64,000 nucleotides of DNA from Singulisphaera sp. GP187 (lineage in GTDB: Bacteria > Planctomycetota > Planctomycetia > Isosphaerales > Isosphaeraceae), in assembly GCF_900129635.1 (NCBI RefSeq), contig NZ_FSRB01000002.1:338727-402726 (forward strand), given 5' to 3'. Under the pieces are notes generated by a model. The model worked only from the letters and a program-made list of their open reading frames with translations. It was not told where the DNA came from and ran no database searches. Position 1 is the stretch's first letter. Each line of letters starts with the position of its first letter. Shown here piece by piece: positions 35,349 through 45,197 of this stretch. The translations under genes and the position numbers were made by a program.

Positions 35349-35694
35349 CTGGGAACGCTCGCCAGTGGGGGCATTGTTGATGGGATTGCGAATGCCTTAG
35401 TTCTTAGGAATTCGTTGATTTAACAAATTGAAATTGAATAGACTTGTAAAGACTCATGTTTCATTCAGGCTCGACTCGGTCGGGAGTTGCAAGCGATTCC
35501 GTCGGCTTGGTCGGTGGCCCTGATCCAGGTGGGCGGCGCACGAAGGGCGGCCGTAAATGAAGGATTTAAAAGGAGTTGCAGTTTTCGCTGAGGTGGGAAT
35601 CTCGATCGGGATGAGGAGCTATGTGGGGACACCAATGTTCACGCAACGGAGATCAGTGGTTAACAGAGTTTCGCGGATTCTTATGGGAAATTTC
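35349..35694. other. Intergenic region; no gene seen
   Basis: No gene-like frame. The sequence is AT-richer near 35400-35460. The right end (from about 35676) begins the stretch that is duplicated upstream of the second DUF1559 gene. Confidence 0.5.
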
Positions 35695-35724
35695 TTGACA
35701 GTCGAAGCGATGAGCCGCTAAATA
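35695..35724 (+). promoter_or_regulatory. Promoter of DUF1559 module 1
   Basis: TTGACA (35695-35700), an 18-bp spacer and TAAATA (35719-35724): a perfect -35 and a good -10 box. The same pair with the same spacing is kept upstream of the paralogous module (38452-38481), while the spacer has diverged. The leader to the start codon is about 330 nt. Confidence 0.8.
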
Positions 35725-36056
35725 GAAAGTCTCCCATTTCCGTTCCTTTTGCGTTGATCTCAACACGGTGTCAGTCCGGATCAGTGCGAATTCATTAGGG
35801 TATTACGCTCTGTCGCGGCTCTGTCTGTGCTCTTCGGCATATCGGCCTCGTCCTGGTTTGTCGATCTGGGCGAGACGGGGTCAGCGTCTCGGACATCGAT
35901 CGTAGAGCTTCTCCCCATCTGGAGAGAAGCAGATCCCCCCATCCGCAGAGAGGTTTCCTGACAATCGGCAGCGTGCCAATCCTTTCGACACTTGATGTGT
36001 CAATGGCGTCGTTGTCGGTCCGGATCGTCGTTGACGATAGGCGTGGAGCTGTAATC

Positions 36057-37103
<1,047 letters not shown>

Positions 37104-37151
37104 TCGGCTCTGTCGCTTGCCATCCCTCGACCCCTCGGAGGATTCTCTGCT

Positions 37152-37661
37152 ATGTCGATTCGCCGAGTCTTGCCGATCTGCCCTGTCCTGTCCGCGGCGC
37201 TTGCGGCCGTGATCGTCATGGTCCCCGGTTGCGGCGATGACGGCGGTCTCGCGGCCCGCTACCCGGTCACTGGCAAGGTGACCTACAAAGGAGAACCGAT
37301 CAAAAAGGCGGTGATCAACTTCGTCCCCAACGATCCCAACGGCCACCCGGCCGGAGGGACGGTCGAGGATGGGCATTTTGAGTTGACCACCTTGAACCCC
37401 AACGATGGAGCGCTCCCCGGAAAATACAAGGTGACCATTGATGATCGGCAGCTTGATGCCGATGCGATGCGCTCCGAGGCCGATGCCGTGGCCAAGAAGA
37501 AAGGCGTCACCTACACGGCAATCCCCCAAGAACTGCAGGCGAATGCCCTCAAGAGTTTGAAAAGCACCCTCCCCGGCAAGTATCAAATCTCGTCCACGTC
37601 CGACCTCGAGGTCGAAGTTAAGGCCCAGTCCAACACGATCGGCCTGGAGTTGAAGGACTGA
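37152..37661 (+). CDS. Small lipoprotein with transthyretin-like domain, copy 1
   Basis: 169 residues with a lipoprotein signal ending in AVIVMVPGCGDDGG. The mature part begins with YPVTGKVTYKGEPIKKAVIN and contains GGTVEDGHFELTTLNP and GALPGKYKVTIDD, the pattern of small carboxypeptidase-regulatory/transthyretin-like beta-sandwich domains. It is the partner of the DUF1559 gene upstream and would lie at a membrane surface. Confidence 0.85.
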   Translation: MSIRRVLPICPVLSAALAAVIVMVPGCGDDGGLAARYPVTGKVTYKGEPIKKAVINFVPNDPNGHPAGGTVEDGHFELTTLNPNDGALPGKYKVTIDDRQLDADAMRSEADAVAKKKGVTYTAIPQELQANALKSLKSTLPGKYQISSTSDLEVEVKAQSNTIGLELKD

Positions 37662-37704
37662 GGGCGGTACCCTTCGCGTTTCGGTCGACTCGACGATCAA
37701 GAGC

Positions 37705-37752
37705 AACGGGCCCGGCCCATCCATCCTCCGATGGATGGGCCGGGCCCGTTTT
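37705..37752 (+). terminator. Terminator of DUF1559 module 1
   Basis: A perfect 20-bp stem (37705-37724 with 37731-37750, AACGGGCCCGGCCCATCCAT), 6-base loop, followed by TTTTC. Confidence 0.88.
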
Positions 37753-38451
37753 CTGGAACCGCGGTAGGGAGCATTCGGAAGCAAACCCTTCTTTCGTGTC
37801 ACCTCGGAGGTGACGAAAGGCCTTCACTTTTTCCGATGAGGAGGAAGGTCGGTTCTCAACGTTCTCCATCGACGTCACCGCGGTTCGGTTTACACGTGCC
37901 ACGACAGTTGTCGTTGCCCGGTTCTCAAGCATACGCAGCGGTCAAATGCCCGAAATCCTGGGAAGAAACCAGTCAATTCGGGTTTTTTGGGTCGAGTCGC
38001 AGGGTAGGTCCGAGAATTGCATGTGTGAGTCGGTGGAAATGACTTGACGGCAAGCTGGCTTCATTTGTTGATCGATCTCCGTCCCCCGTGGTCCTTGAAT
38101 GGATGAAGTCGAGTTCCCCAGCGAAGTTCCGCGGAAAACGATGGATCCCAGGGGGATTTTGAACTGAGTGGGGTTTCACAACGATCCCAGGGGCCCTTGC
38201 GACTGACTCGACCGGCTCGGGTGATTGGCTCGGCCTCGGGTTGCATGGGTGATAGCGGGCTTGATCGGAGGCCGTGATCCGGGCGGCCGCACTCCGTGGC
38301 GCGGGCTTGGATGGATGTCACGGACGCGATCCGCAACGATCAAGGAATGCGATCAATTCTCTTGATGTGTTCGGGTGCTTGGAAAAATCATGGTTCGTCT
38401 CAACCGAAATCAGAAGCCGACAAGATTTCGTGGTTTCTTATCGGAAACTTC
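37753..38451. other. Intergenic region between the two DUF1559 modules; no gene seen
   Basis: About 700 bp with no supportable gene on either strand. It does not resemble the sequence upstream of module 1 until about 38430, where similarity begins. Confidence 0.5.
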
Positions 38452-38481
38452 TTGACACTCGAAGTCTTGGGTCGCTAAATA
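38452..38481 (+). promoter_or_regulatory. Promoter of DUF1559 module 2
   Basis: TTGACA (38452-38457), an 18-bp spacer and TAAATA (38476-38481), matching module 1. The leader to the start codon is about 310 nt and shares blocks with module 1, such as TTTGTCGATGTCGG versus TTTGTCGATCTGGG. Confidence 0.8.
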
Positions 38482-38789
38482 AAGAGTCTCTCATCCTGTC
38501 TCTCTGTCGCTTTCGTTCTCGTCCATGCCGCATCAGTAAGAAGTACGAATTTATTAGGTCTTTGCTCAGTCACGGCAGTGTCGGTGTTCTTCGACGCTTT
38601 CTGTCTCGTCTGGGTTTGTCGATGTCGGCTTCATGGGGCAAGCGGCCCCGGGCTTCGGCAAACGATCCCCTTGCGCAGAGATGTTTCTTCGTTTGCGGCG
38701 GCACACCTGCTCGCGAAATCGATATAGGTGCATCAACTGACGTTATCGCATCTCTGCCCGCAATTCCTGTCAAGCACGGAGTTCTGTTC

Positions 38790-39845
38790 ATGAACGCTCA
38801 TCGTTGCTCGCGGAAGCAAGGTTTCACCCTGATCGAGCTGCTGGTGGTCATCGCGATCATCGCGGTCTTGATCGCACTTTTACTTCCGGCCGTCCAAGCC
38901 GCTCGTGAGGCCGCTCGGCGGACTCAATGCGTCAATAACCTCAAGCAAATCGGGTTGGCGACTCACAACTACATCAGCACGAATAGCGTGTTTCCTCCCG
39001 GGGCGATTAAAGACGGGTTTCAGACGTTAGGGCTCGGCAGCAACGGAATGAGCTGGCGTCCGCTGATGCTGTCCTATATGGAGGCGGGGAACCAGTACAA
39101 TGCGATCAATTTTGGTCTGTCGAACACGCTGAGTGGTCCGAGCTTGGCGACGGTCTGGTACACGTCGATCGCCAGCTTCCTCTGCCCGTCCGACGGACAG
39201 GGGCAGGCTCCCGTCGGTTTCGTCCCGTACAAAGGGCCGAACGGCTCGACCTCGATCACGGTGGCTCCCTTCCGCCCGGGCTCCACGACGGAACAACTCG
39301 TCCCCGTGACGAACTACCTGATGAGCTTCGGCGACAACTACGCCGTCCTCCCGCTCTCCGGCGCCAATCCTTGGGAAACCGCCGCCGGAACCGTTCCCCA
39401 GATCGGTCTGGACGGCTTCTGGGGCACGAATAATAACGGGGGGACGATGCGCGGGTTCTCGGACTATACGACCGGTGGGGTCGCCTCGATCGCATCGGTC
39501 ACCGATGGCACGAGCAACACGATCTTCGTCGGTGAAGGACTACCCGATGAAGACGCCAACAATGACTTCTTTAGTTTCACCGGGGCCGCGGCCGGCACCA
39601 CGATCCCGATCAACTGGAAGACCAATCAGCGCGATTCCGCGTGCGTGGACAAGTGGGGCTCGACCAACTGGAACTGTCGGTTCAGCTACGCGGCCCGAGG
39701 ATTCAAGAGCCGGCACCCCGGCGGGGCGAACTTTGTCTTCGCCGACGGCTCGGTCCACTTCATCAAGAATTCCATCAGTCGCGTCACCTACGCGGCGATT
39801 GGCAGCCGCAATGGCGGCGAGGTCGTGAGCTCCGACTCCTACTGA
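38790..39845 (+). CDS. DUF1559 prepilin-like protein, copy 2
   Basis: 351 residues from ATG 38790 (MNAHRCSRKQG); the open frame continues upstream but those residues are not protein-like and precede the prepilin signal. The prepilin helix FTLIELLVVIAIIAVLIALL and LLPAVQAAREAARR are identical to copy 1, and most of the body is closely similar (SFLCPSDGQGQAPVGFVPYK, DGTSNTIFVGEGLPDEDANN). It is clearly a recent duplicate of the gene at 36057. Confidence 0.93.
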   Translation: MNAHRCSRKQGFTLIELLVVIAIIAVLIALLLPAVQAAREAARRTQCVNNLKQIGLATHNYISTNSVFPPGAIKDGFQTLGLGSNGMSWRPLMLSYMEAGNQYNAINFGLSNTLSGPSLATVWYTSIASFLCPSDGQGQAPVGFVPYKGPNGSTSITVAPFRPGSTTEQLVPVTNYLMSFGDNYAVLPLSGANPWETAAGTVPQIGLDGFWGTNNNGGTMRGFSDYTTGGVASIASVTDGTSNTIFVGEGLPDEDANNDFFSFTGAAAGTTIPINWKTNQRDSACVDKWGSTNWNCRFSYAARGFKSRHPGGANFVFADGSVHFIKNSISRVTYAAIGSRNGGEVVSSDSY

Positions 39846-40041
39846 GTCGCGCTGGCTCTGGCGGCCGCCACCTCCATGGCGAGCGGGGGCGACTCCGATC
39901 GGAGTGGATCGGAGCGGAGGGATCAGGCAGGCCTCTGCTCCGAGCCCGGCTCGACCATTGCTGGAGCGACCTTGGTCGCTGGTCGATCTTCCGAAATCAG
40001 GTCCGAGCGAGACGCTCGACGCCGCGGGGAGTCTTCTTCTT

Positions 40042-40551
40042 ATGTTCGTTTCTCGAATACTGTCGGCCCGTACCCGTTGGTCGGTCGCGTTTGCGGCTCT
40101 GGTCGTCATCAGCCCCGGTTGCGGCGATGACAGCGGGCTCTCCGCCCGATACCCCGTCACCGGCAAGGTGACCTACAAAGGAGTGCCGGTCAAAAAGGCG
40201 GCCATCAACTTCCAGCCCAACGATCCGGACGGGCGCCCGGCCGGGGGAAAGGTCGAAAACGGTGAATTTGTCTTGACGACGTTGAGCCCCAGCGACGGGG
40301 CGATTCCCGGGAAATACAAGGTGACCGTCGATGATCGCGAGCTCGATGCCGATGCGATCCAGTCGCAAGCGGATGCCGAGGGGAAGAAGAAGGGGGTTTC
40401 CTATGCGGTCATCCCCCAGCATCTCCAAGCCAATGCCCTCAAGAAGATGAAAAGCGTTCTCCCGGGAAAGTATCAGATCGCGTCGACAAGCGACATCGAG
40501 GTCGAGGTGAAGGCCGAGACCAACACGCTCACCTTCGACCTCAAGGACTGA
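40042..40551 (+). CDS. Small lipoprotein with transthyretin-like domain, copy 2
   Basis: 169 residues, the same length as its paralog at 37152. The signal ends in VVISPGCGDDSG with the lipid-modified Cys; YPVTGKVTYKGVPVKKAAIN, GKVENGEFVLTTLSP and GAIPGKYKVTVDD follow in the same order. The start at ATG 40042 is chosen by alignment to the paralog; an in-frame upstream extension exists. The gap to the preceding gene is 196 bp, longer than in module 1 (48 bp). Confidence 0.85.
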   Translation: MFVSRILSARTRWSVAFAALVVISPGCGDDSGLSARYPVTGKVTYKGVPVKKAAINFQPNDPDGRPAGGKVENGEFVLTTLSPSDGAIPGKYKVTVDDRELDADAIQSQADAEGKKKGVSYAVIPQHLQANALKKMKSVLPGKYQIASTSDIEVEVKAETNTLTFDLKD

Positions 40552-40598
40552 GCGGGGTTAGGTCTCTCCTGCCCTCCCCTGGATCGGAAATCGAGTGG

Positions 40599-40650
40599 GG
40601 GGCGAAGCCAACCGGGAGCGCGGGCTCCCGGTTGGCTTCGCCCCTTTTTT
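40599..40650 (+). terminator. Terminator of DUF1559 module 2
   Basis: A perfect 20-bp stem (40599-40618 with 40625-40644, GGGGCGAAGCCAACCGGGAG), 6-base loop, then TTTTTT. It also faces the end of the convergent gene at 40664. Confidence 0.92.
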
Positions 40651-40663
40651 CTGGTTTTCCGCT

Positions 40664-41521
40664 TCAGGCCATGATCGAAACCATCTCGAGCACCGGCTCG
40701 CCGTAGGCCGGTTCGCCATCGATCCGGAGGGTTGGAAATCGGGCGCGGGCCGTTGCCCGGTCGGTTCGCTTCGTGAGCAACTTCCAGGCGATCGCCTGGT
40801 CGATCGTGACGACCGAATCGGGATTCTGGTTCTCATCGACCGCTGCGATCAAACACCAGGCGTTCTCCTCTCGTCGGAGGAACCAATCGCCCCCTGAGTC
40901 ACCGACGACCCGGATCGAGACGAACGTTCCTGCCGGGGCCTTGACGTCACGGTAGGTATGCGGCAGTGCTCGCATGAATGTATCGAGAACCGGGTAATAG
41001 AACCGCCGCTCATCAATCGGGGTGGGACGATCGACGGCATCGGCAATCTGCCGCTGGTGATGCCAGCGTTCGGTGAATTCGCGCGCGAGGTCGAACCCCA
41101 TGAGCGATTCCGACTCGCCCGCCCAGGCCACCGAAAAGCAGGCTCGCGCCAACGGGTCGGTTGACTCGAAGAGATCCGCAAGCTCGGCCGTGGCCTTCTC
41201 CAACAGCCCAATCAAGACCGTCGGGCTCAGTCGGGCCGTGGCCGCGGTCCATTCGGCGTTCAGCCGATTCAGGTAAGCGACGAGCTCCGTGTAGGAGTCG
41301 AAGCCCTCGGGCGCGTGCGGTGGGATGTAGCCGTCACGCTGGATCGAGAGCCTGCGCAGCGCCGAGTCGAGCAGGTGCGAACTGATGTCTTTCACGGACC
41401 AGGCCGAGCAGACGGTGGGCCGGTTCCAATCCTCAGGTGCGAGCGAACGCAGCAGGTCGAGGAGATGCCCATCCAGTTCGCGGAACAGGTGTGAGACGAG
41501 GATCGGCGCGGGCGATTTCAT
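40664..41521 (-). CDS. Maleylpyruvate isomerase/DinB-like protein
   Basis: 285 residues from ATG 41521 (MKSPAPILVSHLFREL). The N-terminal four-helix DinB-type domain has DWNRPTVCSAWSVKDISSHL and FTERWHHQRQIADAV, which supply metal-binding His residues as in mycothiol-dependent maleylpyruvate isomerase-type proteins. A smaller C-terminal domain (PAGTFVSIRVVGDSGGDWFL, DQAIAWKLLTKRTDRATARA) resembles the SCP2-like tail often attached. The thiol cofactor and substrate in this organism are unknown. Confidence 0.8.
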   Translation of the reverse strand: MKSPAPILVSHLFRELDGHLLDLLRSLAPEDWNRPTVCSAWSVKDISSHLLDSALRRLSIQRDGYIPPHAPEGFDSYTELVAYLNRLNAEWTAATARLSPTVLIGLLEKATAELADLFESTDPLARACFSVAWAGESESLMGFDLAREFTERWHHQRQIADAVDRPTPIDERRFYYPVLDTFMRALPHTYRDVKAPAGTFVSIRVVGDSGGDWFLRREENAWCLIAAVDENQNPDSVVTIDQAIAWKLLTKRTDRATARARFPTLRIDGEPAYGEPVLEMVSIMA

Positions 41522-41628
41522 CGGGTTGCTCCCTCGTTTTTCGGGTTCCACGACCCTGACAGACCTCACGGTGTTCGGGTTCGGGCGGGTGGTTTGACGT
41601 GGGAGGCGTGTGAAGGTTTATTGTGGAT

Positions 41629-44600
41629 TTATGGGACATCGGCCTGTCCTTCCGCGGCCTTGACGAGGGCGTCGATCGCGGCATTCAGCTTCAGGGGGTC
41701 GGGGATGCCGAGGTATTTGTGGCGGATGATACCGTGGTGATCAAGGACGTAGAGCGTTGGCCAGTGGTGGACGTTGTACCGGCGTGCGATCGGCCCTGGC
41801 GTGTTGGCGTTCCCGCCGCCGTCCCACCATGACCGCCAGGTGAGGCCCTCCTGCTTGATCAATTCCTTGAGCTTGCCCCGGTCGTCGTCGCTGTTGACGC
41901 CGAGCAAGGTGAACGGCCTGCCCTGCATTCGCGCTCTGATTGCGTTCTCGTCTTTGTACATGACGCTGCATGATCGGCACCAGTCGGCCCAGAAGGAAAT
42001 GACGGTCACCTTGCCCCGGAAGTCGCTCAGTCGGATCCGCGTGCCGTCGGCGTCCTCCCCTTCGATCTCGGGCGCCGGCTTGCCGACGCAGAGGTTGCGG
42101 ATCTCGTTCAGCTCGGCACCGGCGGCTTGCCCGAGGTTCTCGTTGCGGGCGTGGGGAACTTCGCCGAACTCCCTGGCCGTGCGCTCGAAAACGACCTCGG
42201 CCTCTTTCATCAGGTTGTCGGGGTTGTTCGCGAGAAACCGGGCGATGTTTTCCTTCGTGGAACCGTTCTCGAGGAAGAGACGCTCCCACTCCTTGGCTTT
42301 CTCGGGATCAGCCATTCCTTGGAGCCTCTCGGCCTGGTTCTTGAGATACTGCCCGAGCGCCAGGCAAGCGAGGCCTCTGACGGCATGGTCGTCGTTTTTC
42401 TCGAGGACTGCGCGGAGGAGTTTCTCGGCCGCAGGTGATACCGAATGGCTTACGCTCAGGGCCGCATGACCTACCTTGATCGTCTTGACGTGTTCCGGTT
42501 CCGCGAGCCGGTCGACGGCACGCCAGAAAGCAGGACCATCGAAGCCGTTCGTCACGATCCAGATCCAGGCGTCAACGGCCACACGATCCTCAGGGACCGC
42601 CTCGGCGAGCTCGAGGAAACGGCCGACGTGGAACTGGGGATTGCGCGGCGTTGCCGTTTCGACCTTTTCCAGCAGCGCTCGGTAGCGGCCCCTTGGTGAA
42701 TTCGCGTCCGGCGCCGTGAGCTCGTCGAGGTCGCTGACCCTGAGCTCCGGAGCAAGCGTCTGCCAGCCGCAGACCACCACGTTCCAGTGGCCAGGAGGCA
42801 AGGGAAGCGTCCGGAAATTCTTGCCGTCGCGGTCGACTTGCGCAATCGACCCGCGCTTGGTTTTGCGATCGTGCAGGTTCAGGGCCAGTCCCGAGCCATC
42901 GGGCGACCAGGTTGCGGAGACCATGACGCCGGGCTCGAAGGTGACCGGTAGCACGCGCCTGGGTCCGCCTTCGAGATCCAGGACAAGGAGTCGGCACGTC
43001 CGGGGCTGGTTCCCGGTTTTGACTTTGGTGAAGTTTATGCTCCGGCCATCGGGGGCGATCTGATAGAAGTTGTAGCCTTCATCCTTCGAACCCTCGGTCC
43101 TGACTTCGACCCAGGCGACGCTCCGGCCGTCGGGGGAGATCCGAGGGATCGTGTAGAGGTCATCCTGGGCCGAACCCTCGGCCAGGATCCGGGCTCCGGT
43201 CCCGTCCGGGTGGACGAGCCTGAGGGCTCCCCGGTGGGCCGGCTCTCCGCCCTTGGGTCGCATGGCGAGCCAGCTCCCGTCGCGCGAGCAGTCGAGGACG
43301 AGGTCGGTCTCCGGGACGGGCAGCCTGGTCCGGCCGGAGCCGTCGACGTTGACGCGCCAGGTCTCGAACTTCTGACCCCCTTGGCCGATCGGGACTCCAA
43401 TGACGACCCGCTGCCCGTTGTCCGACCAGTGGGGTTGCCCGTTTTGCTCGAAGATCCGCCGAGGGGGCAGCTTGCCCGTCGTGTCGTAGATCCAGATACC
43501 GAGCTCCGCCTCGTCATGGTCGCGGCCAAGCTGCGAATAGACGATGAATCGACCGTCGGGCGAGATTGGTCCGGGGGGGAGGTTCTTCGCGATCGCCCGC
43601 CACTTCGCGGTCACCGGGTCGAGGGCGACCATGGAGATTTGGTTGTTCTCGTCGGCGACCTGTGCGATGATCTCGCCTCTCCTCGGCTTTCCCTTTTGGG
43701 TCGGACCACGGTCATTCCCGGAGGGAGACGCTGCACTCACGGCCCGGTCCGGTCCACCGGCTTCAGGCGGAGCTCCCGTGGTTCGGTAGGCGATGACGCC
43801 CATCCCGATGGTCAGGACCGCGACCGAGACTGCCACCGCGGCCCCCACGCCTCGCGTCAACCTGGCAATGAACATCATCTTGAGCATCCCTTCTGTGAGT
43901 GCGACGACCGACGCCGAGACCACGCCGGCCGCCGTTTTGCCGGCCGTGATCCGGGTCGCGGCCTGGACCATCGAGTCGGATAGCCTGGCCGGCATCGGCA
44001 CCTGGGCCATCTCCCGCGCCGGGAACCCGGCGGGCAGTGCGAATCCGGGCCGAACCAGACGTTCTCGCAGCATCTGCCGCCCCCGCGCCAGGCGACTCTT
44101 GACCGTCCCGACCGGGCACCCGAGGTGCCGCGCCGCCTCCTCGTAGGTTCGACCTTCCAGGTCGCAGAGGACGACCGGCCGGCGATAATGGCCCGGGAGT
44201 CGGTCGATCGCTTCGTGAAGGGCCGCTCCGAGGTCATCTCGCCCCTGGCTTGCCGAGCGGTCCGAGGCTTCCTGGGCCGCCGCCTGCTCCGCGAGTTTCC
44301 GCCGGCTTGCAGTGAGCTTGGCACGAATCGCGATCCGACACGCCACCCGGTGGAGCCATGGGGCGAGCGAGTCCTCGACCCAGAGCGCATCGCTCTTATA
44401 CGCCAGCACGAGGAAGGTGGCCTGGAGGGCATCCTCGGCCTCATGGTTGTCCCGAAGGATTTTCTGGCAGGTATTCAGGACGAACCGGCCATGCCGTTCC
44501 ACAAGAGCCGCGAAGGCGAGTTCGGCGGCCTCGCCCCGGCGCATCGAAAACCGCTCCAAGAGCTGACCATCGGTCAGGCCCGCGGTCACCCCCTGGTTGA

Positions 44601-44664
44601 ACAGGGTGCCCAGCTCTGCATTCACGGAACGACCCGGTTCAAACCCCACGGAGCTAGCCCCCAT
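41629..44664 (-). CDS. ECF sigma factor - membrane helix - TolB-like propeller - thioredoxin fusion
   Basis: 1011 residues. Sigma region 2 is at about 45-115 (ELAFAALVERHGRFVLNTCQ, HEAEDALQATFLVLAYK). Sigma region 4 is at about 150-205 (AIDRLPGHYRRPVVLCDLEG, YEEAARHLGCPVGTVKSRLA). One membrane helix is at about 272-293 (GVGAAVAVSVAVLTIGMGVI). Residues of about 330-660 are WD40/TolB-like repeats (ISPDGRFIVYSQLG, PHWSDNGQRVV, ISPDGRSVAWVEV, ATWSPDGSGLALN). The C-terminus is a TlpA-like thioredoxin domain with WCRSC at about 895-899 and HHWPTLYVLD. So the sigma factor would be cytoplasmic and the sensor-like part outside. It is read without a stop through all domains. Confidence 0.88.
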   Translation of the reverse strand: MGASSVGFEPGRSVNAELGTLFNQGVTAGLTDGQLLERFSMRRGEAAELAFAALVERHGRFVLNTCQKILRDNHEAEDALQATFLVLAYKSDALWVEDSLAPWLHRVACRIAIRAKLTASRRKLAEQAAAQEASDRSASQGRDDLGAALHEAIDRLPGHYRRPVVLCDLEGRTYEEAARHLGCPVGTVKSRLARGRQMLRERLVRPGFALPAGFPAREMAQVPMPARLSDSMVQAATRITAGKTAAGVVSASVVALTEGMLKMMFIARLTRGVGAAVAVSVAVLTIGMGVIAYRTTGAPPEAGGPDRAVSAASPSGNDRGPTQKGKPRRGEIIAQVADENNQISMVALDPVTAKWRAIAKNLPPGPISPDGRFIVYSQLGRDHDEAELGIWIYDTTGKLPPRRIFEQNGQPHWSDNGQRVVIGVPIGQGGQKFETWRVNVDGSGRTRLPVPETDLVLDCSRDGSWLAMRPKGGEPAHRGALRLVHPDGTGARILAEGSAQDDLYTIPRISPDGRSVAWVEVRTEGSKDEGYNFYQIAPDGRSINFTKVKTGNQPRTCRLLVLDLEGGPRRVLPVTFEPGVMVSATWSPDGSGLALNLHDRKTKRGSIAQVDRDGKNFRTLPLPPGHWNVVVCGWQTLAPELRVSDLDELTAPDANSPRGRYRALLEKVETATPRNPQFHVGRFLELAEAVPEDRVAVDAWIWIVTNGFDGPAFWRAVDRLAEPEHVKTIKVGHAALSVSHSVSPAAEKLLRAVLEKNDDHAVRGLACLALGQYLKNQAERLQGMADPEKAKEWERLFLENGSTKENIARFLANNPDNLMKEAEVVFERTAREFGEVPHARNENLGQAAGAELNEIRNLCVGKPAPEIEGEDADGTRIRLSDFRGKVTVISFWADWCRSCSVMYKDENAIRARMQGRPFTLLGVNSDDDRGKLKELIKQEGLTWRSWWDGGGNANTPGPIARRYNVHHWPTLYVLDHHGIIRHKYLGIPDPLKLNAAIDALVKAAEGQADVP

Positions 44665-45197
44665 CGACGACTTGCGGTTGCCTTCACCCGGTTATAAGGC
44701 AGCCGGGACGACGGATTGTTCCAATGATTTTAAGAATTCGCCGGCTGGGCTTGATCTCTTCGCGCATCTTCGGAGTTTTCAGAGCAGGCTCGGCTGAACG
44801 GCCTGCCCCCCCCTCCCCGCCTTCTCGCGAGCGGTCTGATTCAGAGTCCTTCTCGCCCGATCGGAAAGGAATTTATTAAATTCGAAATCGGACATGCCAT
44901 GTTTCGATAAGTGTGAAGTGGTGGCTCCCGACTCGCAACGAGCCGTCTCTCGTGGGTTCAGAAGATTTTTCGCTTGGGCCCGAGAGCGGCGATTGTCGCG
45001 GAATGATTGAAGATGCAGTAAAAAATAAAGAAATATGAAAAGGCAATGGGTGATCGCTTTTGCTACGTCTTCCCGTTCCTGGCGAGAAGTCTCGGAAAGT
45101 TCGTGGGAATTGTCCGGCCGTTCGATCATAATCAGTCCCCAGTCTCGCCGTCTCCATCGGTGATTCATTCATCCCAATCACGTTCAGGAGGGGATCG
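44665..45197. other. Intergenic region between divergent genes
   Basis: Between the sigma fusion and the oxidoreductase gene, transcribed away from each other. AT-rich around 44870-45050. A strong ribosome binding site AGGAGGGG lies about 7 bases before the 45198 start. No other element was identified. Confidence 0.6.
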
